Positions 52,806 through 61,970 are shown, numbered from the stretch's first letter. The stretch is DNA of 64,000 nucleotides from Saprospiraceae bacterium (GCA_028280415.1 JANQLV010000024.1:62001-126000); one strand, 5' to 3'. Made by a program: numbers and translations. Notes: generated by a model from the sequence alone, not told the origin.

Positions 52806-54620
52806 ATGCCGAGTAAGTATTTAGATAATGATTCTTTGAAGTTTTTATTATATGATGTTCATCAATTACAAGATGTATTGGACAGAGATTACTTTTCTGA
52901 TTATGATCAAGAGGCTGTCGGAATGTTTCTCGATTCGGTAAAAGATTTTTCTGATAAGGAGTTGTTCCCTTATTTCCAGGAAATGGATGCTGATCCGGCA
53001 CGTTTTGAAGATGGAAAAATTCTTACGCATCCGCAGGTAGGAGTGATGATGAAAAAAGGTGGAGAAATGGGCCTGATCTCCGGAATTTTTGACTATGAAG
53101 ACGGAGGGCTGCAATTACCTACGATGGTACACACAGCAGCTACTTATATTCAGGACGCAGCCAATAATCATCTCCCCGGATATACCGGCCTGACTTTGGG
53201 AGCAGCCGAATTGATTATTCATTTTGGCAATGATCATTTGAAACAGGCCTATACCCCCCCAATGCTACGTGGAGAATGGGGCGGAACCATGTGCCTGACC
53301 GAACCACAGGCCGGGAGTTCTCTTTCTGATATCACTACTTCTGCCAGTCCAACGGAAAAGGGCTATTACAAAATCAAAGGACAAAAGATCTTTATCTCCG
53401 CCGGGGATCACGAGCATGTCGATAATGTGGTACATCTCGTATTGGCCAGAATTGAAGGAGCCCCTTCCGGAACTAAAGGGATTTCCCTTTTTGTCGTTCC
53501 AAAAAAACGTATTAATGAAGACGGGAGTCTGATCCCAAACGATGTAGTCACCGCAGGAGATTTCCAGAAGATGGGACAAAAAGGCTATTGTACTACCCAT
53601 TTGATGTTTGGTGAAAAAGAAGACTGCCAGGGCTGGCTCGTCGGTCAGGCTCATAATGGACTGCGTTATATGTTTATGATGATGAACGGTGCACGGATTG
53701 GGGTCGGCAGAGGTGCCGCCGCTATTGTGATGGCAGCTTATCAGGCATCGCTGGAATATGCTCAGGAAAGAGCTCAGGGCAGGAAACTGACCAGTAGCGG
53801 AAAAAAAGATGTACAGCAAGAACAAACTTTGATCATAAACCATCCCGATGTCCGAAGAATGTTGCTTTTACAAAAAGCCGTAGCTGAAGGTTCTTTAAGT
53901 CTTGTTTTATTGGCTTCAAAATATCACGACCTTTCCAGAACAGCCGAAAGCCCGGAAGAAAAGGAACGCTACCATCAAATGCTGGAATTACTAACCCCTG
54001 TGGTGAAAACCTATCCCTCGGAAATGGGCGCAACTGCAGTTTCCAATGGTTTACAGGTACTCGGCGGTTATGGCTTTTGTTCCGAATATATTTTACAACA
54101 ATACCATCGCGACATCCGAATATTTTCCATCTATGAGGGTACTACCGGTATTCAGTCACTCGATCTTTTAGGTAGAAAAATGACCATGAATGGAGGTGCT
54201 GCTGTTCAGCTTTTGTCAAAAGAAATAATGTCTACGATTGCTAATGCCAGTCAGTATGATGATTTAAAACCCTATGCGCTTAAATTAAAGGAAAAGCTCC
54301 AGCTTACTCAGGAAGTAATGGGCTTTTTACTAGAATTTGCAAAAAGAGGAGATTTTCAACGTTTTACTGCCGATGCTAATCTGTTTATGGAATTTTTTAG
54401 CAATATTGTACTTGCCTGGTTATGGCTGGATATGGCAAACCAGGCAAAACAAGCGCTGCTTACCGGAGATAAAAAGTTCTCCGAGGATTTTTACGAAAGT
54501 AAAATTCATACCATGCGCTTTTTCTACAAATATGAATTAGTAAAAACGACTTCTCTGGCAGAGGCTTTAGTCGATCCGGATGTTTTGACCATCCCCACAG
54601 AGAAGAAAGTATTTGCTTAA
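52806..54620 (+). CDS. Acyl-CoA dehydrogenase (about 600-residue type)
   Basis: A 604-residue flavoprotein that introduces the alpha-beta double bond in acyl-CoA. The N-terminal helical domain (about 35-150), the FAD/acyl middle domain (MCLTEPQAGSSLSDI, near 160; FISAGDHEH near 195) and the C-terminal helical domain (ARIGVGRGAAAIVMAAYQ; LGGYGFCSEYILQQYHRDIR; IYEGTTGIQSLDLLGRK) are complete. A further about 130-residue C-terminal extension places it in the long subfamily that includes FadE5 and DmdC-type enzymes. First gene of a fatty-acyl operon. Confidence 0.9.
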   Translation: MPSKYLDNDSLKFLLYDVHQLQDVLDRDYFSDYDQEAVGMFLDSVKDFSDKELFPYFQEMDADPARFEDGKILTHPQVGVMMKKGGEMGLISGIFDYEDGGLQLPTMVHTAATYIQDAANNHLPGYTGLTLGAAELIIHFGNDHLKQAYTPPMLRGEWGGTMCLTEPQAGSSLSDITTSASPTEKGYYKIKGQKIFISAGDHEHVDNVVHLVLARIEGAPSGTKGISLFVVPKKRINEDGSLIPNDVVTAGDFQKMGQKGYCTTHLMFGEKEDCQGWLVGQAHNGLRYMFMMMNGARIGVGRGAAAIVMAAYQASLEYAQERAQGRKLTSSGKKDVQQEQTLIINHPDVRRMLLLQKAVAEGSLSLVLLASKYHDLSRTAESPEEKERYHQMLELLTPVVKTYPSEMGATAVSNGLQVLGGYGFCSEYILQQYHRDIRIFSIYEGTTGIQSLDLLGRKMTMNGGAAVQLLSKEIMSTIANASQYDDLKPYALKLKEKLQLTQEVMGFLLEFAKRGDFQRFTADANLFMEFFSNIVLAWLWLDMANQAKQALLTGDKKFSEDFYESKIHTMRFFYKYELVKTTSLAEALVDPDVLTIPTEKKVFA

Positions 54621-54625
54621 ATTGG

Positions 54626-54685
54626 CTTCGGTATTCGACATTCGAACATCGAATACCGAATAACTAGAACCGAAGATCGAAAAAT
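54626..54685. repeat. Heptad TTCG/CGAA palindromic intergenic element
   Basis: From 54626 the sequence divides into consecutive 7-mers: CTTCGGT, ATTCGAC, ATTCGAA, CATCGAA, TACCGAA, TAACTAG, AACCGAA, GATCGAA. Bases 54627-54660 form an imperfect palindrome with 12-base perfect outer arms (TTCGGTATTCGA / TCGAATACCGAA). It fills the whole gap between two operon genes up to the next ATG, and has the same unit type as 12286-12334. Confidence 0.75.
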
Positions 54686-55441
54686 ATGACTGTAAAAGAC
54701 AAAGTGGTAATCATTACTGGAGCCGGAGGTGGAATCGGAGCAGCAACGGCCAAACTATTTGCCCGTAAGGAAGCGCGAGTAATTATTTCCGATATCAACT
54801 TTGGAAACGCCCAGCGCACAGCTTATGAAATAAGTCAGGAAGGATTTGCGGCAACAGCTACCAAAACCGACGTTAGCCGCTATGAAGAAGTCGAACAACT
54901 AATCAAAGAAACGGTAGCAGATTTCGGTCGGCTGGATGTGATCGTTAATAATGCCGGCATTGGTCCAAAGCAGCCTGCAAAAACGGCAAAACATAGCCTG
55001 GAAGATTGGGATCGCATTATTGCGGTTAATCAAACTGGTGTATTTTATTGTATGAAATTGGCTCTACAACAAATGATGATCCAGGGATACGGAAATATTG
55101 TCAATATCTCTTCTCTCGCCGGTCTCAAAGCTTCGGGAAATAATATTTCCTATAGCGCCAGCAAATTTGCCGTAGTTGGAATGACAAAATCGGCTGCGCT
55201 GGAATACGCTTCGAAAAATATCAGAATCAATGCAGTCTGTCCGGGATATACGCAATCCGACCTGTTGGATCAGTTAAAAGCAGTGCGTCCGGATATGGAA
55301 GATATCCTGCTGCGTACAATTCCCATGCGGCGTTTTGGAGAAGTTGAGGAAATAGCGGAAGCAGTCGTTTGGCTAGCCTCGGATGAAACTAAATTTATCA
55401 CCGGACAAACCATCACCCTCGACGGTGGAACTTCGCTTTAA
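54686..55441 (+). CDS. SDR-family dehydrogenase (3-hydroxyacyl-CoA or 3-oxoacyl reductase-like)
   Basis: A 251-residue classical SDR: TGAGGGIG (11-18), NNAGIG (about 90), catalytic Ser in VNISSLAGL and YSASK (about 155-159), and the C-terminal TGQTITLDGGTSL typical of FabG-like enzymes. In a four-gene acyl-CoA operon it probably interconverts a 3-hydroxyacyl-CoA and 3-ketoacyl-CoA; the sequence alone does not separate this from other alcohols. It is separated from the dehydrogenase gene only by the heptad palindrome and from the isomerase gene by 14 bases. Confidence 0.88.
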   Translation: MTVKDKVVIITGAGGGIGAATAKLFARKEARVIISDINFGNAQRTAYEISQEGFAATATKTDVSRYEEVEQLIKETVADFGRLDVIVNNAGIGPKQPAKTAKHSLEDWDRIIAVNQTGVFYCMKLALQQMMIQGYGNIVNISSLAGLKASGNNISYSASKFAVVGMTKSAALEYASKNIRINAVCPGYTQSDLLDQLKAVRPDMEDILLRTIPMRRFGEVEEIAEAVVWLASDETKFITGQTITLDGGTSL

Positions 55442-55455
55442 TTAAAACCTAAGAC

Positions 55456-56232
55456 ATGCAATATCTGAACATTACGCGGAAAGCAGCATATGCAATCGTA
55501 CAATTAAACAGAGGAAAAGTAAATGCTCTCAATCATGACATGGTCGAAGAGATTAGAGATACTTTTAAGGATTTTGCAAAAGATGATGATATACGTGGTG
55601 TTATCCTCACCGGAATTCCGCATATCTTTTCAGCGGGATTGGACCTGATCGAGTTATATAGTTATGATAAAGAAAAAATGAATGATTTCTTTATTTCATT
55701 TGGTAGCATGCATTTGGAACTGGTACATTTCAAAAAGCCTTTAATAGCAGCCATTACCGGACACTCCCCTGCCGGAGGAACCGTAATTGCTCTGGCTGCT
55801 GATTACCGGATCATGGCCGATGGTGAAAAATATACCATAGGATTAAATGAAGTCGCTGTAAACATACAAATAACCAATAATCTAATTGAAGCCTACTCTT
55901 TTTGGATTGGCAGAGGTAATGCGCATCGTTGTGTTTTGGAAGGCAGGCTTTTGCATACGGATGAAGCATTGCAGGTTGGATTAGTCAACGAAATTTGCCC
56001 CCTGGAAGAAGTTTTAGACAGAGCTGAAAAAAAAATGCAGCATTATTTATTAGCAAATAATGAAATTTTAATCAATACAAAAGCTAAATTGCGAAGGTCC
56101 TGGCTAGACAATCTTACGAATGATGCCAGTGAAGATTTAAAGGAATCCAATAGAATCTGGTGGTCTCCGGAAGTTCGCACAAAAATGAAACAATATATCA
56201 ATTATTTATCTAACAGAAACAAACACTCATGA
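55456..56232 (+). CDS. Enoyl-CoA hydratase/isomerase family, Delta3-Delta2-enoyl-CoA isomerase-like
   Basis: A 258-residue crotonase-fold enzyme. HIFSAGLDLIEL and ITGHSPAGGTVIALAADYRIMAD form the CoA and oxyanion-hole segments, and YTIGLNEVAVNI carries the Glu seen in mitochondrial ECI1 (the IGLNE motif); HRCVLEGRLLHTDEALQVGLV is also ECI1-like. This favours isomerisation of unsaturated acyl-CoA over hydration. It helps to degrade unsaturated fatty acids. Its stop overlaps the next start (ATGA). Confidence 0.88.
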   Translation: MQYLNITRKAAYAIVQLNRGKVNALNHDMVEEIRDTFKDFAKDDDIRGVILTGIPHIFSAGLDLIELYSYDKEKMNDFFISFGSMHLELVHFKKPLIAAITGHSPAGGTVIALAADYRIMADGEKYTIGLNEVAVNIQITNNLIEAYSFWIGRGNAHRCVLEGRLLHTDEALQVGLVNEICPLEEVLDRAEKKMQHYLLANNEILINTKAKLRRSWLDNLTNDASEDLKESNRIWWSPEVRTKMKQYINYLSNRNKHS

Positions 56233-57239
56233 GTATGAATAAACAGGTAATCCTCAAAAAACGACCAGTGGGTATGCCCGATGCCTCGACCTGGGAATTG
56301 ACAAAGGAAGCAATTCCTGAAGTTGGTGAAGGGCAAATACTTATCAAAAATCATTATATATCTCTTGATCCCGCAATGCGCGGCTGGCTTGATGATCGAA
56401 AATCTTATATCCCCCCGGTTGCAATCAATGAAGTAATGCGAGCCGGTAGTATTGGTGAAGTAATCGAAGCGAATAAGCACCCCAAGTTTAAGGCAGGTGA
56501 TTTCGTAACAGGTTGGGGAGGGGTACAGCAATATTCACTTTCCAATGGAGATATGTATTACAAAGTTGATCCCAATCTGGCGCCTTTGCCTACCTATATC
56601 GGAACATTGGGTATGCCAGGAATGACAGCCTATTTCGGAATTCTGGAAGTTGGAAAAATTAAAGAAGGAGATATTGTATTAGTTTCCGGTGCTGCCGGTG
56701 CAGTTGGAAGCGTTGTTGGTCAAATCGCAAAAATCAAAGGCTGTACAGTCATTGGTATTGCAGGTGGTCCTGAAAAAACCAGGTATTTGATGGAAGAGCT
56801 TGGTTTTGATGCCGCTATTGATTATAAAAACGAAAATATCTACGAAGCCATTAAAAGAAATTGCCCAAAGGGAATCGATGTTTATTTCGATAATGTGGGA
56901 GGCGAAACTTTAGATGCAGCATTAGCTTCTTTAAGAATGCATGCCCGGGTAGTCATCTGCGGAGCTATTTCTCAATATAATAATCGTGAAAGGATCAAAG
57001 GCCCCAGTAATTATCTTTCACTATTGGTTAATCGGGCAACTATGCAAGGCATGGTCGTAATGGATTATGCACAAAATTATAAAGATGCCGCAATGGAAAT
57101 GGGTATGTGGATGATGCAAGGCAAACTGAAAACCCGGGAGGATGTTTACGAAGGTATTGAAAATTTTTATGAAACCTTCACCCGTCTTTTCAGTGGTGAT
57201 AAAAAAGGGAAACTGGTATTAAAAGTTCTGGAAGATTAA
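56229..57239 (+). CDS. NADP-dependent MDR-family oxidoreductase (CurA/YncB-like)
   Basis: A 336-residue zinc-independent medium-chain reductase. N-terminal YISLDPAMRGWLDD is the signature of the prostaglandin-reductase/CurA group; the nucleotide fold has VSGAAGAVGSVVGQIAK (AxxGxxG) and VYFDNVGGETLDAAL. Family members reduce the double bond of enones using NADPH, suggesting saturation of 2-enoyl substrates alongside the acyl-CoA enzymes. Last gene of the operon, coupled by four-base overlap and followed by a strong terminator. Confidence 0.9.
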   Translation: MSMNKQVILKKRPVGMPDASTWELTKEAIPEVGEGQILIKNHYISLDPAMRGWLDDRKSYIPPVAINEVMRAGSIGEVIEANKHPKFKAGDFVTGWGGVQQYSLSNGDMYYKVDPNLAPLPTYIGTLGMPGMTAYFGILEVGKIKEGDIVLVSGAAGAVGSVVGQIAKIKGCTVIGIAGGPEKTRYLMEELGFDAAIDYKNENIYEAIKRNCPKGIDVYFDNVGGETLDAALASLRMHARVVICGAISQYNNRERIKGPSNYLSLLVNRATMQGMVVMDYAQNYKDAAMEMGMWMMQGKLKTREDVYEGIENFYETFTRLFSGDKKGKLVLKVLED

Positions 57240-57254
57240 TTTTTCTCTGAATAA

Positions 57255-57299
57255 AGTGTCTCCTCTATGCATCTGGTCTATTTCCACAGAGGAGGCACT
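57255..57299. terminator. Bidirectional terminator
   Basis: Arms AGTGTCTCCTCT (57255-57266) and AGAGGAGGCACT (57288-57299) pair over 12 positions with one G-U, followed by GCTTTTT. It sits between the convergent MDR and Gfo/Idh genes, ending both transcripts. Confidence 0.8.
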
Positions 57300-57304
57300 G
57301 CTTT

Positions 57305-58618
57305 TTAAAAGATATTCGGCTTCCAGCCTTTCTCGTATTCTCTTCCCCATAAGGCCATCGCTTTCGGGCTGTTCATTACCTTCCCGCTATTCGTATCAAT
57401 CTGCAAAGTCTTTCCACTTGCCTGAGCCATATTCCCGAGATGACACATCAATGTACTCTTGTGAGCTTCTTCTATATTCGAAGCCAGCTCCGCACCTTCC
57501 CGTATCGCATCCAGAAAATTTTGTAAATGATATACATCTAATGCACCAATTCCTTTTATATCTGTTGTTGCCGAAAGGCTTTTTTCTTTTTCCTCCCTGA
57601 TTACTTCACCTTTCAAATCATAAAGAATATAAGCATTTCGATCCAGCAGTATCGTACCTTTGGTCCCGTGGATCGTTGCGCCACGTCCTCGACCAAACTT
57701 GGGTAAATTATTGCAACTGATTCCTTCCCAACTCAACATTTTTCCTCCTTCGAATTCAAAGCTGGCAATCTGCGTATCGTAAAACTCCCAATCATCCTTA
57801 AAATGATAACGCCCTCCGGAAGAGGTAACTTTTGTTGGAATATCCACGCCGAGCGCCCATCGGCAAATATCCATTTCATGCAGACCGTTATTATTGATCT
57901 CGCCTGTCCCCCAATGCCAGAACCAATGCCAGTTATAATGCACCCAATTGTCCTTATAGGCTTTGCGCGGAGCTGGTCCCTGCCAAAGTTCCCAGTCCAG
58001 CCAATCCGGAACGGGCGTCTCTTTACCCTGACCGATGCTACCTCGGGTATTGGTATACCAGGCTTTTCCATTATAAACTTCTCCAATGATTCCTTCCCTG
58101 ATTTCCTGCATTGCTTTGATCGAGGTAGGCGCAGAACGTTGTTGATTTCCAATCGCCAATACGCTCCCTGTTCTTTTCTGTACTAGCATCAACCATTCTC
58201 CTTCTTGCGGATTGTGGCAGCAAGGCTTTTCCAGATAAACATCTTTTCCTGCATTCATCGCCATAATTGCCATGGGTGCATGCCAGTGATCCGGTGTAGC
58301 AATCGCCAAAGCATCAATATCTTTATTTTCTAAGAGCTTCCTTACATCCTTATAGGTTTCGGCTTTGCTTAAGCCATTTTCCTGCATGCTTTTTTGAACC
58401 CTGGCAAAAACCCTGGAATCAACATCGCATAAAGCAATTGTCGATGCATTTTTACTCGCCGCGATCGCACCAACATGTGCTTGTCCCCGCCCGTTCAATC
58501 CGGCAACGGCAAAGTTGACCCGCTCGTTAGCGCCAACAATACGGGAATAACTACAAGCAGGTATTGCAAATAAAGAAAGCCCGGTAATGGTTTTTTTAGC
58601 AAAGGTTCGTCTGTTCAT
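57305..58618 (-). CDS. Tat-exported Gfo/Idh/MocA-family oxidoreductase
   Basis: A 437-residue protein. The start at 58618 opens a twin-arginine signal (MNRRTFAKKTITGLSLFAIP), so the enzyme is exported folded with its cofactor; the longer frame to 58699 overlaps the upstream gene and is rejected. A Rossmann fold (VAGLNGRGQAHVGAI) and EKPCCHNPQEGEWL (the EKP catalytic-site motif) define the family. Likely role: NAD(P)-bound oxidation of a sugar ring hydroxyl in the periplasm. Its start is two bases after the stop of the DUF1080 gene, so they form an operon. Confidence 0.9.
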   Translation of the reverse strand: MNRRTFAKKTITGLSLFAIPACSYSRIVGANERVNFAVAGLNGRGQAHVGAIAASKNASTIALCDVDSRVFARVQKSMQENGLSKAETYKDVRKLLENKDIDALAIATPDHWHAPMAIMAMNAGKDVYLEKPCCHNPQEGEWLMLVQKRTGSVLAIGNQQRSAPTSIKAMQEIREGIIGEVYNGKAWYTNTRGSIGQGKETPVPDWLDWELWQGPAPRKAYKDNWVHYNWHWFWHWGTGEINNNGLHEMDICRWALGVDIPTKVTSSGGRYHFKDDWEFYDTQIASFEFEGGKMLSWEGISCNNLPKFGRGRGATIHGTKGTILLDRNAYILYDLKGEVIREEKEKSLSATTDIKGIGALDVYHLQNFLDAIREGAELASNIEEAHKSTLMCHLGNMAQASGKTLQIDTNSGKVMNSPKAMALWGREYEKGWKPNIF

Positions 58619-58620
58619 CC

Positions 58621-59985
58621 TTAGAATTCTTTGATTTTTATACTTCGAAAATGGACGGTATCGCCGTGATCCTGCAAGAGAATATGACCTTGTGGCCACT
58701 GCCCAAATCCATTCCAGTTTTTGTATTTGCTATAAGCCACCAAAGCCCTAAACATCTGGGAGTAGCGGTTGTATTCTACGGCTTTTTCGCCATTAAGCCA
58801 ATGTTCAACCAGTCCATCCCGGGAAACAATTCTGGCCCGGTTCCATTGTCCCACGCCTTTGAATTGTTTACTTCTCCCTTCTGTATTCAAATTTTCAGCT
58901 GCAATCAGATCGTATAAAGAGGCCACTGTTCGGTTGCCATTTACTCCTTTTTTTGCATCGGGATGTTTGCGATCATCCAAAATTTGAAATTCACAACCAA
59001 TCGCCGAACCTGCTCCTTTATTCAGTTCGGCATCTACAAAATACTTGATGCCACTATTTGCCCCTTCGGTGATCTTAAATTCCAATATCAACTCAAAATC
59101 ACTATACAAATCTTTGGTGATGATATCGCCCCCACCTGTAGACTCTCCACCATCAGAAGCCAGCACTGTCAATACCCCGTTCTCTATTTTCCAGCCCGAC
59201 TCAGGAAAATGAGCCTGTTTCGCTCCCCGCCAGCCTTCTGTCGTTTTACCATCCCAAAGCAATCGCCAGCCTTGCCTTTTTTCCCAGGCCGTAAGCTGAT
59301 TAAGCAAAAAACTAATTTGCGGAACTTGCGGATCGTCTGGCCAGACAGATTTTTGCAGGTCTTTCTCCAGTATACGAATATTTCGCCAACGAACCTGTGC
59401 ACCAGCTTTTTCATTTCTACCAATACTATGCACCTGTAAGCCAATAAATCCACTTGCAGTCATATCATCAACCAAATGCGCGCATTGTACTCCGTTGACC
59501 CAGGTTTTGATCGTATTGCCTATGGCTTCCACATGAACCTTATTCCAAATACCATTTCTAAAAGCCATTCGACTTTTTTCGTTACGGGATAGCGGATACA
59601 TCCAGCCGCGCCGCGCCTCATCATAAATCCCCCCGCTAAAAGCCCGTTTACTCGGATCCATTTCTACCTGATAACCATGAACTCTGCCTTTTTGATAACT
59701 GGCTTCGCTATTACTTCGAATCTGTACTCCGGAATTGAGCGAGGGGTCCAGTAATATCTCAAATTCCAAAATAAAGTCTCCGTATTTTTGGTTCGTTGTC
59801 AAAAAACTATTTGGCGTATTCGAAACTGTAGTACCAACAATTTGACCGTTTTCAACTTGAAAAATTGCTTTTCCTCCGAGCTGTGTCCAGCCATCCAGAT
59901 TTTTTTCATTGAAAAGTGTAACCCATTCCTGAGCAGATAATTGAAGAACAATTAATAAACATGCAGCTAAACTTAATTTCTTCAT
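58621..59985 (-). CDS. Exported protein with two DUF1080 (3-keto-disaccharide hydrolase/lyase) domains
   Basis: A 454-residue protein: signal peptide 1-18 (ending LSAQ), then two DUF1080 jelly-roll domains, about 20-210 (WVTLFNEKNLDGWTQLGG, GDFILEFEILLDPSLNSGVQI) and about 242-454 (WRLLWDGKTTEGWRGAKQAH, DFELILEFKITEGANSGIKYF). Both keep the NSG-(I/V) motif. DUF1080 enzymes act on 3-keto-glycosides, either hydrolysing or eliminating the glycosidic bond after a partner oxidises C3. The Gfo/Idh gene directly downstream is the probable partner. The double domain could combine two steps or two bond specificities. No T9SS signal: periplasmic. Confidence 0.88.
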   Translation of the reverse strand: MKKLSLAACLLIVLQLSAQEWVTLFNEKNLDGWTQLGGKAIFQVENGQIVGTTVSNTPNSFLTTNQKYGDFILEFEILLDPSLNSGVQIRSNSEASYQKGRVHGYQVEMDPSKRAFSGGIYDEARRGWMYPLSRNEKSRMAFRNGIWNKVHVEAIGNTIKTWVNGVQCAHLVDDMTASGFIGLQVHSIGRNEKAGAQVRWRNIRILEKDLQKSVWPDDPQVPQISFLLNQLTAWEKRQGWRLLWDGKTTEGWRGAKQAHFPESGWKIENGVLTVLASDGGESTGGGDIITKDLYSDFELILEFKITEGANSGIKYFVDAELNKGAGSAIGCEFQILDDRKHPDAKKGVNGNRTVASLYDLIAAENLNTEGRSKQFKGVGQWNRARIVSRDGLVEHWLNGEKAVEYNRYSQMFRALVAYSKYKNWNGFGQWPQGHILLQDHGDTVHFRSIKIKEF

Positions 59986-60022
59986 TGGGCCTTATTATAA
60001 ATGACTTGAGTTGTTGTTATAA

Positions 60023-60760
60023 TCAAATCGTCTTATGTAGATTTTTGATCGCATTAAAAACGCTCCTTCTGGTTATCTTTTCGTTGCGATCCATGTGTTC
60101 GATTTCATCTATTAAAACTTCTAACAAATCCCGGGCTTCATTTCTTCGATTTTCCTGAAGCAGGAAATTGGCATATTCCAGCCGGTGCTCATAATTTGTA
60201 AATTGATGGTTCATTGCCTGAAAAACCTCCTCCGCTTTTCGATGCGCTCCGGTGTTAAACAAAGCCCAGGCATAAGCAATCCGTTCTTCCGAGTTTTGAA
60301 AAATCTTTTCATTTTCAATGGGCTTTACATAATCAATAATCACATCATAATTTTTATTTAGATAACATGCTTTGATCAATCCCATCAGTAAATCCGGATC
60401 ATCCGCATAACTGCCTTTCAGACAAAATTTATATAATTCAATCGCTTTTTCATAAGCGCCTACTTTTACATATTCTTCAGCCAGTAAGGTCTTATTCTTA
60501 ATCGTATCACTAAATACTACTTCTCTTTCCAGTTTTTCGATTTTGTGGTTGGTATTGACCGCCTGGTTCAGGTTTTCGGTAACAGTACTAATAGTATTTC
60601 TATTATAAAAATAATAATAGAGATAGATCAAAGAGCCGATTAAGGGCAGGAAGATAATCAACCAGAACCACCGTTGTTCGGTATTATTTTTATAGGCATG
60701 ATACAAGCAGAAAGCGGAAAGTATCAGTGAAAAAGGGAAAATCAAACTCATTCTCAACAA
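60023..60760 (-). CDS. Membrane protein with TPR repeats
   Basis: A 245-residue protein: two N-terminal membrane helices (about 3-19 and 30-52) then a soluble region with about five TPR-like units (AEEYVKVGAYEKAIELYKFC, AWALFNTGAHRKAEEVFQAM, ANFLLQENRRNEARDLLEVL). The helix-pair start with a FLPLIGSLIYLYYYF segment looks like the PLDc_N-type membrane hairpin. Role unknown, probably scaffolding. It lies 37 bases upstream of the DUF1080 gene on the same strand and may share its transcript. Confidence 0.8.
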   Translation of the reverse strand: MLRMSLIFPFSLILSAFCLYHAYKNNTEQRWFWLIIFLPLIGSLIYLYYYFYNRNTISTVTENLNQAVNTNHKIEKLEREVVFSDTIKNKTLLAEEYVKVGAYEKAIELYKFCLKGSYADDPDLLMGLIKACYLNKNYDVIIDYVKPIENEKIFQNSEERIAYAWALFNTGAHRKAEEVFQAMNHQFTNYEHRLEYANFLLQENRRNEARDLLEVLIDEIEHMDRNEKITRRSVFNAIKNLHKTI

Positions 60761-61109
60761 TTTATATGCGTATACAACTCATTCAGCGTTCACACTTTGT
60801 TCATTGAAATTGTTAAAAAATAGAGGTTAAAAATAGTATAAGTGCTTGATTACCAGGACAAAAATGCGAATGTATCAGGAATCAATGACTTGTAAATATA
60901 CCATCAGCCTATTTTTTAACAACTTCTATAATAAAAGATATATACATATGATGCATGCGATTCGGTGGTTTTCATATTTATACTTTGAGTTTTTAATACG
61001 TGGTCTCAGACTCCATGAGTGTTATCGGGTTTTGATATTCTTTAAAAAGAGCCTGAAATTTCGGGTTCTGAAAATTACAAAATAAAAACTAAACCCTTAC
61101 AGCCCTGGC
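60761..61109. other. 349-base intergenic region
   Basis: AT-rich gap between the GalU-like gene end and the TPR gene start. A 79-codon plus-strand frame (60846-61085) has a composition unlike the local genes (many Phe, Arg and Tyr, no domain) and no upstream signals. A short hairpin (GAGCCTG / CGGGTTC with G-U pairs, near 61049-61068) is compatible with a weak terminator for the minus-strand GalU gene. I see nothing else. Confidence 0.4.
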
Positions 61110-61970
61110 TTATAATTCTCTTATCCATTTTTTTAATTCTTCCTTTAGTCCCGGATCTTCCAAACCAAAAAGCAAATTTGTTTTAATGAAGCCCAATTTA
61201 TTACCTACATCAAATCGTTGTCCCTCAAACCGCCAGCCGTATATCGCTTGTTTTTGTAACAATAAAGACATGGCATCTGTTAATTGGATTTCATTATTGT
61301 ATCCTCTCGAGGTCTTTTCAAGTGCGGTAAAAATATCGGGTGTTAAAATATAACGACTGGCAATAGCCAAATTGGAAGGTGCATCATCAACAGAGGGTTT
61401 TTCGATAAGGCCATTTATTTCAAAAAGGCGATCAGTCAAGGCCCGGCCATCAATTACTCCATAACGATGGACAATCGCCCCGGGTACTTCCTCCAGGGCG
61501 ACTACCGCAGCTTGTTTTTCTTCGAAAACCTCGATCAATTGCCCCAAAACCGGATCGCTATTCCCGGAGCGAAGAATCGTATCCCCCAGCAATACAGCGA
61601 ATGCTTCGTCTCCAACAAAGTCCCGACCATAGCGAATCGCATCTCCTAAACCATTCATCTCTTCCTGAAAGGCATATTCTATCTGCAATCCCCGGTTTAT
61701 ATTGCGAATATTTTCCAGCGTTTCGAGTTTATTTTTTTCTTCTAAAAAAAGCTCAAGGCTTTCCTTTTTTCGAAAATGGTCCCGAATTGCAGGTTTATCT
61801 TTATTGATAACAATCAGGATATCCCTAATGCCCGCAGCTCTGGCTTCTTCTACGACATATTGGATGACCGGCTTATCCAAAACCGGAATTAATTCTTTTG
61901 GAACAGCTTTGGTAGCTGGCAGCATCCGCGTTCCAATACCGGCAGCGGGAATAATAGCTTTTCTAAGCAT
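61110..61970 (-). CDS. galU: UTP-sugar-1-phosphate uridylyltransferase (GalU-like)
   Basis: A 286-residue nucleotidyltransferase: N-terminal PAAGIGTRMLPATKAVPKEL is the sugar-nucleotide pyrophosphorylase motif, followed by FAVLLGDTIL (metal-binding Asp) and LIEKPSVDDAPSNLAIASRY. Length and motifs match bacterial GalU, which makes UDP-glucose. In this operon, however, it follows a glucuronokinase with an eight-base overlap, so UDP-uronate formation from uronate-1-phosphate is a plausible use. The ATG at 61970 is preferred to 61979 since it gives MLRKAIIPAAG. Activity toward glucuronate-1-phosphate is inferred. Confidence 0.85.
   Translation of the reverse strand: MLRKAIIPAAGIGTRMLPATKAVPKELIPVLDKPVIQYVVEEARAAGIRDILIVINKDKPAIRDHFRKKESLELFLEEKNKLETLENIRNINRGLQIEYAFQEEMNGLGDAIRYGRDFVGDEAFAVLLGDTILRSGNSDPVLGQLIEVFEEKQAAVVALEEVPGAIVHRYGVIDGRALTDRLFEINGLIEKPSVDDAPSNLAIASRYILTPDIFTALEKTSRGYNNEIQLTDAMSLLLQKQAIYGWRFEGQRFDVGNKLGFIKTNLLFGLEDPGLKEELKKWIREL

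Noticed and set aside
60846-61085. A 79-codon plus-strand frame in the gap before the GalU-like gene.
   Set aside because: Its composition (clusters of Phe, Arg, Tyr and His) is unlike the genes around it, there is no promoter or partner and the region is AT-rich, so it is probably noncoding.
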